64,000 nucleotides of DNA from Balanoglossus misakiensis (GCA_040954595.2 CM082584.2:124001-188000), one strand, 5' to 3'; shown: positions 1 through 10,938, counted from the first letter of the stretch. Numbers and translations are program-made. Notes: a model not told the origin generated them from the letters alone.

Positions 1-372
1 TAATGTTATCTCAGCAATATTTACTTTCAAAATCTGTTTGATAAAAACATCATCATTACCATTACTGTAAATACTGAACGGAACTTCACTTCCAAAAACA
101 ACTTGCTCATTCTGGGACGCACTTGTGGGGCTATGAAAATCTCTGTATATGTATCTTGTGTAGGGAAAATTTTCATGAACGATCAACATTTTTTTCTTCA
201 AATAAACATGTTTTCTTTCAGTTGTACATCATTTTTGAGGTGAACGATTCCCAAGGCCCAAGGTGTGATGCTGAAGATGAAAATATAAAGTATGACCAAC
301 AGACAATGTATTGAGACATGATTGTAAATGTTAGTTCCTGCATGACAAAATGTTTGTTTTAATGAGTTTTAC

Positions 373-489
373 ACTGGCTGCAGTGTGTGCCGGTGAAACA
401 TCCTGGACAAGTACACTCATAAGTTGTACACGACAGCCGAGTACACTGCCCATTGTTCAGGCATGGACTTGGCCTACATGGAGTTTGTT
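373..489 (-). CDS. EGF-like exon 1 (copy 1), eight-cysteine type
   Basis: This 117-bp internal exon encodes one EGF module. It is bounded by an acceptor CAG at 490-492 and a donor GTAAAA at 367-372, phase 1 at both ends. The module has the core six EGF cysteines (NPC-like loop, CxC pair, final C after a G-x-x-C turn) plus an extra cysteine before the CxC pair and another in the aromatic-glycine turn, giving a TCPGCFTG turn. EGF modules act in secreted or cell-surface proteins. The reading frame is open. Domain call is firm; the parent gene is unknown. Confidence 0.8.
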
Positions 490-804
490 CTGTTTCAATG
501 GAATGAAAATAAATAAATAGTAGTGACATAAGTTTTTAGGTTATGACCATTTCCTTAATTCCTACAGCTGTGGTTCTATCGGGTTCTCCTATAACTAAGC
601 CTCCTTAATGTATAACTGAACAATAAGAATTACTTATTATACTTTTGGGAGTTTAGGACTTAGTAATTGCAAAAAAGACTCAATTCCTGAAAGTGCCTAT
701 TTGGTTTGTCACATCCTAAATATACAGGTAATTTCATAGCTGCCAGCTATGACAAATATACCGGTATGAGGGGGGAAAAACAGTTCCTCGTCTGATAAAT
801 TTAC
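490..804 (-). other. Intron between EGF exons
   Basis: This AT-rich sequence has no coding or element signal that I can see. Copy 2 matches it almost exactly; in copy 3 it joins a deletion junction near 43948. Confidence 0.6.
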
Positions 805-927
805 CTTGGTCACAGGTGATTCCAATGATACAGCCTTGACAGCGACAGGTAAACGCACTGCACGATCCACTGATTGGCTCACAGATACCGTTGTTCATGC
901 ACGGATTGGGAGAACATTGATCGAGTC
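805..927 (-). CDS. EGF-like exon 2 (copy 1), eight-cysteine type
   Basis: This 123-bp exon has an acceptor CAG at 928-930 and a donor GTAA at 801-804, phase 1-1. It starts LDQCSPNPC and contains all eight cysteines: two before the NNGIC loop, the extra one in GSC, the FTCRC pair, the extra one in QGC and the final TC. It is in frame with the neighbouring modules if spliced. The matching exon has been deleted in copy 3. Confidence 0.82.
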
Positions 928-1405
928 CTGGGGGTTGCATGTAAATCAACCAACAATTGCACATTAACATCACAAGTCATTTCACTATTTTTTCATTCCA
1001 AACTTAAAAGATTGCTTGTAACTTGCTGAACAAATATTCATATGGACAGACTATTCTAGCTTGGAACAGGCAAAATCAAGGGTGCCCTGACGCCCAACTT
1101 TTAAGAGCAGTTCATTTACTGAAACTGCCAGCACCCAATATTATCCCACATGTAATCAATATGTGGAAATCAAATACATCTGTAACAGTTTTAATTTACC
1201 ATGTGGGTATTTGCATGGAGGGCCATGGTATTTGTTACCTACTGATAAAATACCTTTCAAAACAATATCCTCATTTCTTCAGAAGTTTGGCAACAAGACC
1301 AATAAAGTTTCACATCAAAATTTACAATGTATAAATAAGCTTAAAAGATCTACGGAATGAAGATGGCTTGTTTGTTTGCAGGGTGTCTTGAAAGTATATA
1401 CTCAC
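928..1405 (-). other. Intron
   Basis: This non-coding stretch is shared with copy 2. The open frames of 65-103 codons on the plus strand have no recognisable domain and look like chance frames. No element ends are visible. Confidence 0.5.
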
Positions 1406-2368
1406 TTGTTTGACCATGGACCCTAGAGAAAGAAGGACGCGCAACTCCAGTTTTTTCTTGAAATGATGTTCTTTTGCATACATTATTTCCAGATAAATCC
1501 CAATAATCCAATTTGCAAATAAACTGTGTATAAACTAACGCAAAGTCTCGTGTTTTGTGTGAAGTTATCACAACACCTCAGAACATCTCGCAGAAGACGA
1601 GAAAACTGCAACGTGGTTGAACGCAGCGATTATTTATGGAACACATCTGGACAAGTTAAACAGGAATTTGAATCTGAGTCTGACAGCGTCCAAAACAAGC
1701 ATCTTTTGTCTAACAGTCCGGGTATTTCACAAGGCTGTGAGCTAACCGTACCGAGGGTTGCCTGGCGGCCATAGCGCACACATGATAATCCACCCAGTTT
1801 GTTTACAAATTGTTTTCGTGAAATCTGTTTTATTGTTCACGCACTGCGAAATAAAATGCCCCTAAACCACAATTTTTATTTCAATGCTTCACGCAAACAT
1901 AACATTATTACGAAAAGTGTCAGCGTTACTAAGAAATATGAGTGCCCAGTCGGACATGCAAAAAACATGGATGATTTGTTTACAATTTTTAAATGAAGCT
2001 TGTGGCACTAGAAATGACCGTTCAACCGACAGACGAACACCAAACCATAATAATTAGCACAGACATCGTAATACTTTTAGAATTTTAGAAAAAAACGCAG
2101 TGGCTGCTGAAATGCAATAGTGCCAGTTTGGTGGCAAGTTTTCGTATCACTGGTGGGGTCGACACGTGCCGAAGTAAGGAAGTCATTGTCCGACTGTCCT
2201 GGGTGTTAATTATATACAACAAAAACATCATCATACAGATAATCCCCAAACCCTTTGATCTTTGCCGCAGTTGCTCGCCCTTCTTTCTCTAGGGTCTATG
2301 GTTTGACAGATGTCACCTGTGTAAGAGTTCACACACTGGCATGAATAGAAATTGCACGATGTTTGCTG
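1406..2368 (-). pseudogene. EGF-like exon 3 (copy 1), split by a transposon and truncated
   Basis: The 3' end of the exon (1406-1414, followed by donor GTGAGT at 1400-1405) is separated from the rest (2301-2368) by an 886-bp DNA transposon. The exon's 5' half and its acceptor are missing in this copy, through a 153-bp deletion that joins GTTTGCTG directly to TGCCTAC. Copy 2 keeps the 5' half. The module cannot be made from copy 1. Confidence 0.8.
1415..2300. mobile_element. Non-autonomous DNA transposon in an EGF exon (copy 1)
   Basis: The 886-bp element has inverted ends CATGGACCCTAGAGAAAG and, on the other strand, CATAGACCCTAGAGAAAG, continuing for about 33 bp with few mismatches. It is flanked by a 7-bp target duplication GTTTGAC at 1408-1414 and 2301-2307. 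No transposase frame is visible. A P-superfamily origin is possible from the CAT-type ends and short duplication, but this is a guess. The same insertion is in copy 2 and, as a remnant, in copy 3. Confidence 0.85.
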
Positions 2369-2796
2369 TGCCTACAACTTATATTAGGCTGGTATCAAGT
2401 TGTTCACACCTCCATAGATCACATGGCAGTGACTGTGAGGCAAGGGCTTCCTTTCATGAAATCAAAGACCTGTGTACTGGAGGAGGGTTCCTTGCAAATG
2501 CTTGACTTGACTTCAAGCACACCTGTAGACTCATATGTAAATTTACACTATCTGGCCTGGAGTGAGAATTTCCATAGTGGATGTGTGTTGACAAAAGGCA
2601 GTAAAATTGGCCAGTCGCGCATAATGTTTCTTGAACCAAGACAATCAAGACATTATGCGCCACGAAAGTGATTTTGATTGGAAAGAGTGTACTCTTGCAT
2701 TCGATGTCAAGAACTCTCCAAGCTCTGCTGTGGTGATGGCTACACCTAGGCTCAGGAAACATGCAGTATTTGAATGAGACTGCGCTGTATACTTAC

Positions 2797-2919
2797 ATAT
2801 CTCACACCTATCACCTTTGTAGCAACCAGTACATATGCAGGTGAGATCAAAGCAGGAATTTCGAGCCGGTTGACAGAAGCCACCATTCTGGCACGGATTT
2901 GGTTGACACTGGTTGAGTC
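2797..2919 (-). CDS. EGF-like exon 4 (copy 1), eight-cysteine type
   Basis: This 123-bp exon has an acceptor CAG at 2920-2922 and a donor GTAAG at 2792-2796, phase 1-1. It encodes LNQCQPNPCQNGGFC followed by the extra NSC cysteine, the LTCIC pair, the extra TGC cysteine and a final RC. It is the clearest match to the array consensus and is open in all three copies. Confidence 0.85.
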
Positions 2920-3131
2920 CTGCAAGGAAAAGGGTCAAATTTTCCATGATCATCAGGGGTGAGTTTCCTACAAAAATTGTGATGTGACAAACCGACAAAT
3001 TAGCATATTAGCATAATCAGAATAAATAAAAATTAAAGCTGCAAGCAGCGTTGGCGGGGCACAAGCGGTTCCCATGGTAACCAGCAAATGCCAAGGCTGT
3101 ATCTGCTGTGGATACCAAGATATTGGAAAGT

Positions 3132-6100
3132 AGGTCAAAGGTCACATGAGGTCACCCCAAATTTTGGGGGGAAAATCGGACCCCATACTAGTCTAGGTCC
3201 AACAAAAACCAGACCCCTAGCTCTATTGGTTCGCCTAGAATTAGGTATGCGCATAATTAATGAGGTCTTGTGTAAGACTCCATATGTGCTCCATCGGCCT
3301 CCCAAAAGCCAGGACTCTAACTGCTGTGGATGCTGAGATATGGGAAAGTAGATCAAAGGTCATCCAAGGTCACCCAAAATTTGGGCATAAAATTTTGACC
3401 CCAGAGTGGCCCATGTCCAACTAAAACCAGACCTCTAGCCCTATTGGTTAGCCTGGAATTAGATATGCAGAAAAATGATGTTTCAGAAATAGGTCAAGGG
3501 TCATTGCCAAAATTACCGAAATATTTGTGTCATGTCCTGGCAGCATTGGTACCCATGTCCACAAAATTCATGACTGTGGTGCTTTGACAAGAGGAGGTAT
3601 GGGGAATATGCATATATAATTAGTTGTTTTAAAACTGGGTCAAAGGTCATGTAAAAATTGCCCCGAAAAATTGTGACAACTTCCGGTCATATGATGACTC
3701 ATATCCAAAAAAAGAATTTACGTGCTGTCAACATTTTGGCTACAAAACAGAATTTTCAGTTTTCAATGGTTTCCCGAAAATCCAACATGGCCGCCATAAT
3801 GATCGACCAATCACAGTGCGCTTCGCAAACTTGATAGACATAGGTTAGTTGACCACATACCCCGAATCCCGTGACTCGGCAATCGCTGGTTCTGGAGAAG
3901 AAGATTTTTAAAGTTTTAAGTAGTTTTTAAGAAAAAAAATTGTAGCAAAAAAACTGTATCTATGACGTCATGATTTTAATGGGGTAAAATGATGGACAGA
4001 AGGTAGGCTACCTGCACACCAAATTTGAACTCGATCGGCCCAGTAGTTTTTGAGAAGGACTCGTTTAACGATTTTCAGGAAATCCAATATGGCCGCCAGG
4101 TCACGTGACTAATTAAATATTCACGGTCCACTGCACGTCTACTCATTGGCCCCTATCACCCTACCAAGTTTCCGCCCCCTAGGTGCAGCGGTTTTCCAGA
4201 TCTACCTGGCCGAATTTCTCGGAAGAAGAAGAAGAAGAAGAATAATAATTAAAGCTGCAAGCAGCATTGTCCGGGCCCAAGCTCTATTATCTGATCTGAT
4301 TATTAGATATGCACATAATTAATGTGTAGAAACATAATGCTGTGTTTTATCCCAAGAAATATCAAGGTTATATCTATGTTTGGTGCTGATATAGTGTTAA
4401 GTAGGGCAAAGGTCACCCAGGGGTCACCCACAATTTGGGGAGAATATTTTGACCCATAGTGGTCCATGTCCAACAAAAACCAGACCTCTAGCCCTTTTGG
4501 TTAGCCCGGAATTAGGTATGCAAATAAATAATGAGTTAAGCAGGTGTCACAGGTGACCCAAAACTTTGGCTTTTCATTATGGCCCCATATCTCCAAATGC
4601 CAAGGCTGTACCTGCTTTGGATGCCGAGATATGCAAAAGTAGGTCAAAGGTCATCTGAGGTCACCCAAAATTTGGGCAGAAATGTTTTACCCATAGTGGT
4701 CCATGTCCAATAAAAACCAGACCTCTAGCTCTATTGGTTCGCCTGTAATTAGTTATGCACATAATTAATGAGGTCAGCAGAGGTCACAGGTGACCCAAAA
4801 CTTTGGCTTTTCATAATGGCCCCATATCTCCGAATGCCAAGGCTGTACCTGCTTTGGATGCCGAGATATTCAAAAGTAGGTCAAAGGTCACCGGAGGTCA
4901 CCCAACATTTGGGCAAAATATTTTGACCCCATACTGATCCATGTCCAAAAAAACTCAAACCTTCAGGTCTATTGGTTAATCTGTAATTAGGTATGCGCAT
5001 ATTTAATGAGGTCAGCAGAGGTCAAAGTGGTCATGAAAAGTAGCGAAATTATTTGATCACATTCAAATCCACATACATCAAAAACCAAACTTATAGCCCT
5101 ATTGGTTAGCCTGGAATTAGATATGCAGAAAAATGATGCGTCAAAAGTAGGTCAAAGGTCATTGCCAAAATTACCAAAATATTTATAGCTTATTCTTGTC
5201 ATATGATGATTCATATCCATAAAAAGAATTTCTGTGCTATCAATTATTAGGCTAGAAAGGGAATTTTTACTTTTTAATCGTTTTTCACAAAATCCAATAT
5301 GGCCGCCATAATCTTTGACCAATCACATTCATCTTCGCAAACTTGATAGACATCTGTTTAATGACCACACACACCAAATCTTGTGACTCGGTTATGGCCG
5401 GTTCTTGAGTAGAAGATTTTTCAAATTTTACTAGGGTTTTTCGAAAATCCAATATGGCCGCCATAATCTTCGACCAATCACAATGATCTTCGCAAACTTG
5501 ATAGACATCAGTTAGGTGACCACATACCCCAAACCCTGTGTCTCGGTTATCACCGGTTCTGGAGAAGAAGATTTTTGAAATTTAGGCCAGATTTCAGAAA
5601 AAAAATTGTAGCAAAAAAACTGCAACTTTGTCAGCATAATTTCCAATTACAAAAATGATGGGCAGAAGGTAGTCTACGAGCATGCCAAATTTGAAGTCGA
5701 TCTGACTTGTAGTTTCTGAGATCTGAGATTTGCATTTTTTCAGAAAATCCAAGATGGCCGCCATGTCACGTGACTAATTAAGTATTCACAAGTCACTGCA
5801 CATCTACTCATTGACCTTGACCACTGTAGCAAGTTTGAGAACTGTACCTGCAGCAGTGTTTGAGATCTAGAGCGATAAAGAATGGAACCAAGAATAAAGA
5901 AAGAAAGAAAGAAAGACAGAATTAAAGCTGCAAGCAGCATTGTCGGGCCCAAGCGCTGATCTTGAATTATATATGCACAGTATGAATGAGAAGAAACAGA
6001 ATTTTCTATCGCATGTATTATCTCATGACATAACAAGGACTTATGTATTTTTGCTGCTGAAATAGAGTAAAGTAGGTCAAAGGTCACCTGAGGTCACCCA

Positions 6101-8025
6101 ACATTTGGGCAAAAAATTTGACCCTTGCTGGGCCATGTCCAACAAAAACCAAAACTCTAGCTCTATTGGTTCGCGTGTAATTAGGTATGTGCATATTTAA
6201 TGAGGTCAGCAGGTGTCACAGGTGACCCAAAAATTTGGCTTTACATTTAGGTCCCATCCTGCCAAATGCCAAGGCTGTATCTGCTCTGGATGTTGAGATA
6301 TGTGAAAGTAGGTCAAAAGTCACCAGAGGTCACCCAACATTTGGGCAAAAAATTTTGAACCCATACTGGTCCATGTTCAACAAAAACCAAAGCTCTAGCT
6401 CTATTGGTTCGCCTGTAATTAGCTATGCACATAATTAATGAGGTAAGCAGAGGTCAAAGGTGTCATGGAAAGTAGCAAAATATTTTGATCACACACTAAT
6501 CCACAAGCATCAAAAACCAAACGTCTAGCCCTGTAGGTTAGCCTGGAATTAGATATGCAGAAATAATAACGCGTGATAAGTATGTCAAAGGTCATGTGAA
6601 AAATCGCCAAAAAATTGTAACATATCTTAGTCACCTGACGATTGATATCCATAAAAAGAATTTGTATGCTATCAATTTTTACACTAGAAAAAGGAATTTC
6701 AATTTTTCGATGCTTTTTACAAATTCCAATATGGCCGCCATAATCTTCGACCAATCACAATGCTCTTTGCAAACTTGATAGACATCAGTGTAGTGACCAT
6801 ACTCCCCGAATCTTGTGACTCGATTATCGCCCGTTCTGGAGAAGAAGATTTTTGGAGTTTTACTATAGTTTTTCGAAAATCCAATATGGCCGCCATAATC
6901 TTTGACCAATCACAATGATCTTCGCAAACTTGATAGACCTCAGTTAGGTGACCACATACCCCAAACCGCGTGACTCGGTTATCGCCGGTTCTGGAGAAGA
7001 AGATTTTTGAAATCTTGACCAGATTTCAGAAAAACAACTGTAGCAAAAAAACTGCAACATTGACAGCAAAATATCCAATTACAAAAATGATGGGCAGAAG
7101 GTACACTACCAGCACGCCAAATCTGAAGTAAATCTGACTTGTAGTTTCTGAGATCTGAGATTTGCATTTTTTCAGAAAATCCAATATGGCCGCCATGTCA
7201 CGTGACAAATTAAAAATTCATGGGTTCAATGCACGACTACTCATTGACCTTGACCACTGTAGCAAGTTTGAGAACTGAACCTGCAGCGGTGTCTGAGATC
7301 TAGAGCGATAAAAAATGGACAGGAGAATAAAGAAAGAAAGAAAGAAAGAATTAAAGCTGCAAGCAGCATTGTCCGGGCCCAAGCTCTATTATCTGATCTG
7401 ATTATTAGATATGCACATAATTAATGAGTAGAAACATAATGTTGTGTTTTATCCCATGAAATATCAAGATTATATCTATGTTTATTGCTGATATAGTGTT
7501 AAGTAGGTCAAAGGTCACCCAGAGGTCACCCACAATTTGGGCAGAAAATTTTGACCCATAGTGGTCCATGTCCAACAAAAACCAGACCTCTAGCTTTTTT
7601 GGTTAGCCCGGAATTAGGTATGCACATAAATAATGAGTTAAGCAGGTGTCACAGGTGACCCAAAACTTTGGCTTTTCATTATGGCCCAATACCTCCAAAC
7701 GCCAAGGCTGTATCTGCTGTGGATGCTGAGATTTGCGAAAGTAGGTCAAAGGTCACCAGAGGTCACCCAACATTTGGGTAAAAACATTTGACCCCATACT
7801 GGTCCTGCCCAACAAAAACAAAACCTCTAGGTCTATTGGTTCGCCTGTAATTAGCTATGCACATAATTAATGAGGTCAGCAGGGGTCAAAGGGGTCGTGA
7901 AAAGTAGCAAAATATTTTGATCACATACTAATCCACATACATCAAAAACCAAACTTATAGCCCTATTGGTTAGCCTGGAATAAGATATGCAGAAAAATGA
8001 AGCGTCAAAAGTAGGTCAAAGGTCA
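3132..8025 (+). promoter_or_regulatory. Array of DR1-type nuclear-receptor half-site repeats
   Basis: The perfect 13-mer AGGTCAAAGGTCA starts at 3132, 4641, 4878, 5149, 6074, 7505, 7743 and 8013. One-mismatch forms occur at about 3349, 3491, 3642, 4387 and 6311, often followed by a third GAGGTCA half-site. This is the direct-repeat-1 form bound by HNF4, RXR and COUP-TF type receptors. Binding here is not shown by the sequence. The motif rides in the repeat units. Confidence 0.35.
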
Positions 8026-8793
8026 TTGCCAAAATTACCAAAATATTTATAGCACATTGTAGTCATATGATGATTCATATCCATAAAAAGAATTTCTGTG
8101 CTATCAATTTTTGGGCTAGAAAGGGAATTTTTACTTTTTAATCGTTTTTCACAAAATCCAATATGGCCGCCATAATCTTCGACCAATCACATTCCTCTTC
8201 GCAAACTTGATAGACATATGTTGAATGACCACACACACAAAATCTTGTGATTCGGTTATCGCCGGTTCTCGAGAAGAAGATTTTTGAAATTTTACTAGGG
8301 TTTTTCGAAAATCCAATATGGCCGCCATAATCTTCGACCAATCACAATGATCTTCGCAAACTTGATAGACATCAGTTAGGTGACCACCTACCCCACACCC
8401 CGTGTCTCGGTTATCACCGGTTCTGGAGAAGAAGATTTTTGAAATTTCAGCCAGATTTCAGAAAAAAAATTGAAGCAAAAAAACTGCAACATTGACAGCA
8501 TAATTTCCAATTACAAAAATGTTTGACAGAAGGTAGTCTACCTGCACGCCAAATTTGAAGTCGATCTGACTTGTAGTTTCTGAGATCTGAGATTTGCATT
8601 TTTTCAGAAAATCCAAGATGGCCGCCAGGTCATGTGACTAATTAAAAATTCATGGGTTCAATGCACGACTACTCATTGACCTTGACCACTGTAGCAAGTT
8701 TGAGAACTGTACCTGCAGTGGTGTCTGAGATCTAGAGCGACAAAGAAATGACAGAAGAATAAAGAAAGAAAGAAAAACCCCAACGAAACCAAT

Positions 8794-8825
8794 AGGGCCC
8801 AAGCGCTGGTATGCGCTTGGGCCCT
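8794..8825. repeat. Terminal hairpin 1
   Basis: A perfect 13-bp stem, AGGGCCCAAGCGC with its complement, encloses a 6-base loop TGGTAT. It is preceded by ACCAAT and followed by AAAAAC. The left arm matches the head motif of unit 3 near 5944. Confidence 0.9.
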
Positions 8826-8846
8826 AAAAACCCCAGCGAAACCAAT

Positions 8847-8878
8847 ACGGGCCCAAGCCTGGCTTGGCTTGGGCCCGT
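8847..8878. repeat. Terminal hairpin 2
   Basis: A perfect 13-bp stem, ACGGGCCCAAGCC with its complement, encloses TGGCTT. It is again preceded by ACCAAT and followed by AATAAAG. The arm resembles the heads of units 2 and 4. Confidence 0.9.
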
Positions 8879-8906
8879 AATAAAGAAAAATTCTAACAAT
8901 ACCAAT

Positions 8907-8937
8907 AGGGGCACAAGCCCGATAGGCTTGTGCCCCT
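8907..8937. repeat. Terminal hairpin 3
   Basis: A perfect 13-bp stem, AGGGGCACAAGCC with its complement, encloses CGATA. It is preceded by ACCAAT and followed by AAAAA. The GGGGCACAAGC arm matches the head of unit 1 at about 3056, so it is probably the outermost end of the nest. Confidence 0.9.
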
Positions 8938-9097
8938 AAAAATGCACAGGTAGTTTAAAAGAACAAAAACTTTCGAAACGGAATAGAGCTAAGCTGCTAT
9001 CCCTTTCTATTTTTGTGTTTGTACAACATCAGTGAAGTTTAAATCATAATAAAAAAATGATAATTATCATTATTAACTGCTACAGATTCAAACTTAC

Positions 9098-9200
9098 TTG
9101 TCTCACAACTGGTTCCCTAGTAACACTCTGTGCACATGCAAATTGTGGCAGTACAAGAATTTACCTGTTGTTGGCAGGTACCTCCATTGAGACAAGGACT
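9098..9200 (-). pseudogene. EGF-like exon 5 remnant (copy 1)
   Basis: The donor GTAAG is at 9093-9097. The frame reads PCLNGGTC, then NSC, ICMC, TEC, but the aromatic turn is TAC TAG, an in-frame stop just before the final cysteine region. The 5' end of the exon and its acceptor are missing because a deletion joins it to unrelated sequence at about 9200. Copy 3 keeps the whole exon, with the same stop. Confidence 0.8.
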
Positions 9201-9254
9201 TCATAAGTTGTCTGAAAACACCAGTTTGCCCAATTTTCAATAATGTATAGGAAT

Positions 9255-9920
9255 ACATGAGAAGTCGGCCAGATTAGAAGTCGGCCAGTTCGCGCGCATG
9301 AGAAGTCGGCCAGTATGAGAAGTCGGCCAGTTGTTGAACTTGTACCCGAATAGTGCAGTAATGACCTAGATTACTTATAACAACACTTAATAAAATATAA
9401 TTGCACTAAATATTTTCATTTGGACGGATTTCCCAAATTCTTGACAACACAATGGCGTCATTTCAAATAATGGCGTCTGGCATCCGTACCAGTTCCCCAG
9501 CCCCGTATCCGCGTAAGGAGCTTAGGTTGTTCGCCAAATTCCTGTGACATTTCTGATTAAAGGGAGTTGTTTCAAAGCCTACTAAAATACATAGAAGATG
9601 TATGTGTATATTCATACTTTCTGAGACAACACCAAACAAACAAACAAACAAACGTGACAAGGAACAGACTACTGGCGCAGCTCAAGAAGTGCAGGTGACT
9701 GATGTTGACGTACCCCGGTGACGTACATGAAAAGTGAACAGACAGTTTTAAAATTCATCGGCTATTTGTACAAATATCTCAGCTCCTGTACATCAAGGAA
9801 ACATTTCGTAGTGAAACAGTTATATATAACACAAAGTACCAGGGTTCTCTCCCACAGGCCGACTTCTCGTACTGGCCGAGACCGACTTCTCATACTGGTT
9901 GACTTCTCAGGACACCATGT
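9255..9920. repeat. Foldback element with arrayed GAGAAGTCGGCCAG motif (copy 1)
   Basis: The left end (about 9255-9335) holds four copies of GAGAAGTCGGCCAGTA-like sequence. The right end (about 9858-9915) holds three in inverse orientation, CCGACTTCTCATACTGG-like. The outermost bases are ACATG on the left and CATGT on the right. The centre is non-coding. It is present in all three copies. The repeated ends suggest a foldback or MITE-like transposon; I found no convincing target duplication. Confidence 0.7.
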
Positions 9921-10360
9921 ATAGCTAGCTGTTGAACTCAAAAAATATGTAAAACTACAAGTGATGTAAACAACTTGTGGAACCATGTTCAAATCGAGAC
10001 AAGAAGAAAAGGGGTTTCAAGACTTACCTCCTTCAGCACTTTACTGCCCTGTAGCGCACTGTGTGACACTTGTAGTTGTGCATTCATAACCAGAAGGACG
10101 TGGCCGAACCTAGCGAGTATGAACCTATCACAGAAAAAATTCAAAGAACGATTTTTACCACCATGGTTTGGTCCAACGATCCCTTATTAGAGAGATGTCC
10201 GTAATCACAGGTTTTACTGTACAATACCTCTTCAGTGGAATCATTGTGTTTTTCAAAGTGCATCACAATATCAACTCCAATAAGCATAACAGTTTAATTT
10301 TCTGTGTATGCCATGCTATAACACAGGGAAGTCACAAGAGTGATTTGCAGCCCAACTTAC

Positions 10361-10548
10361 CAGTAACTGTTGAACAATCCACTACGGGTGACATGGTTGG
10401 ACACTTGGATCCCGCTGGACAAGGCGTGCATGTGCCGTCGCCTTCCATAGCATATTCACCATTGCCACAGTCGAGCGGATCTTACATTGGATCTGAACAC
10501 GATTGTCCAGCAGGGCACAGAAGACAGGATGTGCGTGCAGGCTCCTCA
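10361..10548 (-). pseudogene. GCC2/ephrin-receptor-like exon a (copy 1), nonsense codon
   Basis: This 188-bp exon (donor GTAAG at 10356-10360, acceptor AG at 10549-10550, phase 2 to 1) encodes a Cys-rich repeat with CLLCPAGQSC, then CGNGEYAMEG, CTPCPAGSKC and a terminal DC. Such repeats occur in SVEP1, SCUBE and ephrin receptors. An in-frame TAA follows SDPM, in the middle of the exon, in all three copies. The stop is part of ATGTAAGAT, which also looks like a donor site, but no acceptor is close enough to make a second exon. Confidence 0.75.
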
Positions 10549-10938
10549 CTTATTTCATCTGATTAAAGAAAATGAGGTTTTTAGTGATGTATTTGTGATA
10601 CAGTGTCATTTAAAATAACAAATTACTTGAGATGATTCACTTCATAATTCTGAGACAAGTATACAGGCATGTTAAAAAATTCTTTGGAGGACATTAAACG
10701 TCATTTCTAATCAACCATGTTCTGAATATCATAAGACTCTGCGAGATCTCACATGGCTAACCGGGTCTCGCAAGATCTCGCACTGAGTTGATAATCTGTT
10801 GTAAACACATACATACATACACACACACACATACCCCCAGTCGCACTGACTTGAAAATCTGTTGTAAACACATACATGCATACACACATACCCCTCAGTT
10901 TCATCACACAGCAAACTGAACAAGTACCACAATCTTAC
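10549..10938 (-). other. Intron with CA-rich duplicated microsatellite
   Basis: Two imperfect copies of an about 68-bp segment (each starting with AATCTGTTGTAAACACATACA) lie at about 10793 and 10856, with ACATACAC repeats. The number of repeats differs among copies 1, 2 and 3. No coding signal is seen. Confidence 0.6.

Larger units (their letters stand above)
3031..8938 (+). mobile_element. Nest of four hairpin-terminated repeat units
   Basis: The insert is absent from copy 2 (near 29368) and copy 3 (near 45043), where the flanks join through a poly-A run. Four units begin at about 3032, 4249, 5931 and 7351, each with TTAAAGCTGCAAGCAGC and then a GGGC(A/C)CAAGC motif. Inside each unit are sub-repeats of roughly 240 bp (with GCCAAGGCTGT and AGGTCAAAGGTCA) and 165 bp (with CCAATATGGCCGCCAT). 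Units are joined by GAA- or GAAA-rich microsatellites. The right end is three hairpins at 8794-8937. No protein is encoded. A rolling-circle (Helitron/Helentron-like) origin is suggested by the end hairpins and lack of clear target duplication, but is unproven. Confidence 0.8.

Noticed and set aside
123-314. Identical 63-codon plus-strand frame in three copies
   Set aside because: It lies in an intron, has no domain, and is identical only because the copies are recent.
5740-8914. Several 60-115 codon minus-strand frames in the nested repeats
   Set aside because: They repeat with the sub-repeat period, contain no domain and differ by frameshifts between units.
3031-8938. Ordinary head-to-tail satellite
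   Set aside because: Units differ in length and sub-repeat number, and the end has three different hairpins, which fits nested element insertions better.
9255-9340. CRISPR-like regular repeats GAGAAGTCGGCCAG
   Set aside because: Only four short units with uneven spacing, matched by inverse units 550 bases away; this is a foldback end in a eukaryotic genome.
10168-10566. A 132-codon plus-strand open frame
   Set aside because: It is antisense to the GCC2-like exon a, which has the better splice sites and Cys pattern.
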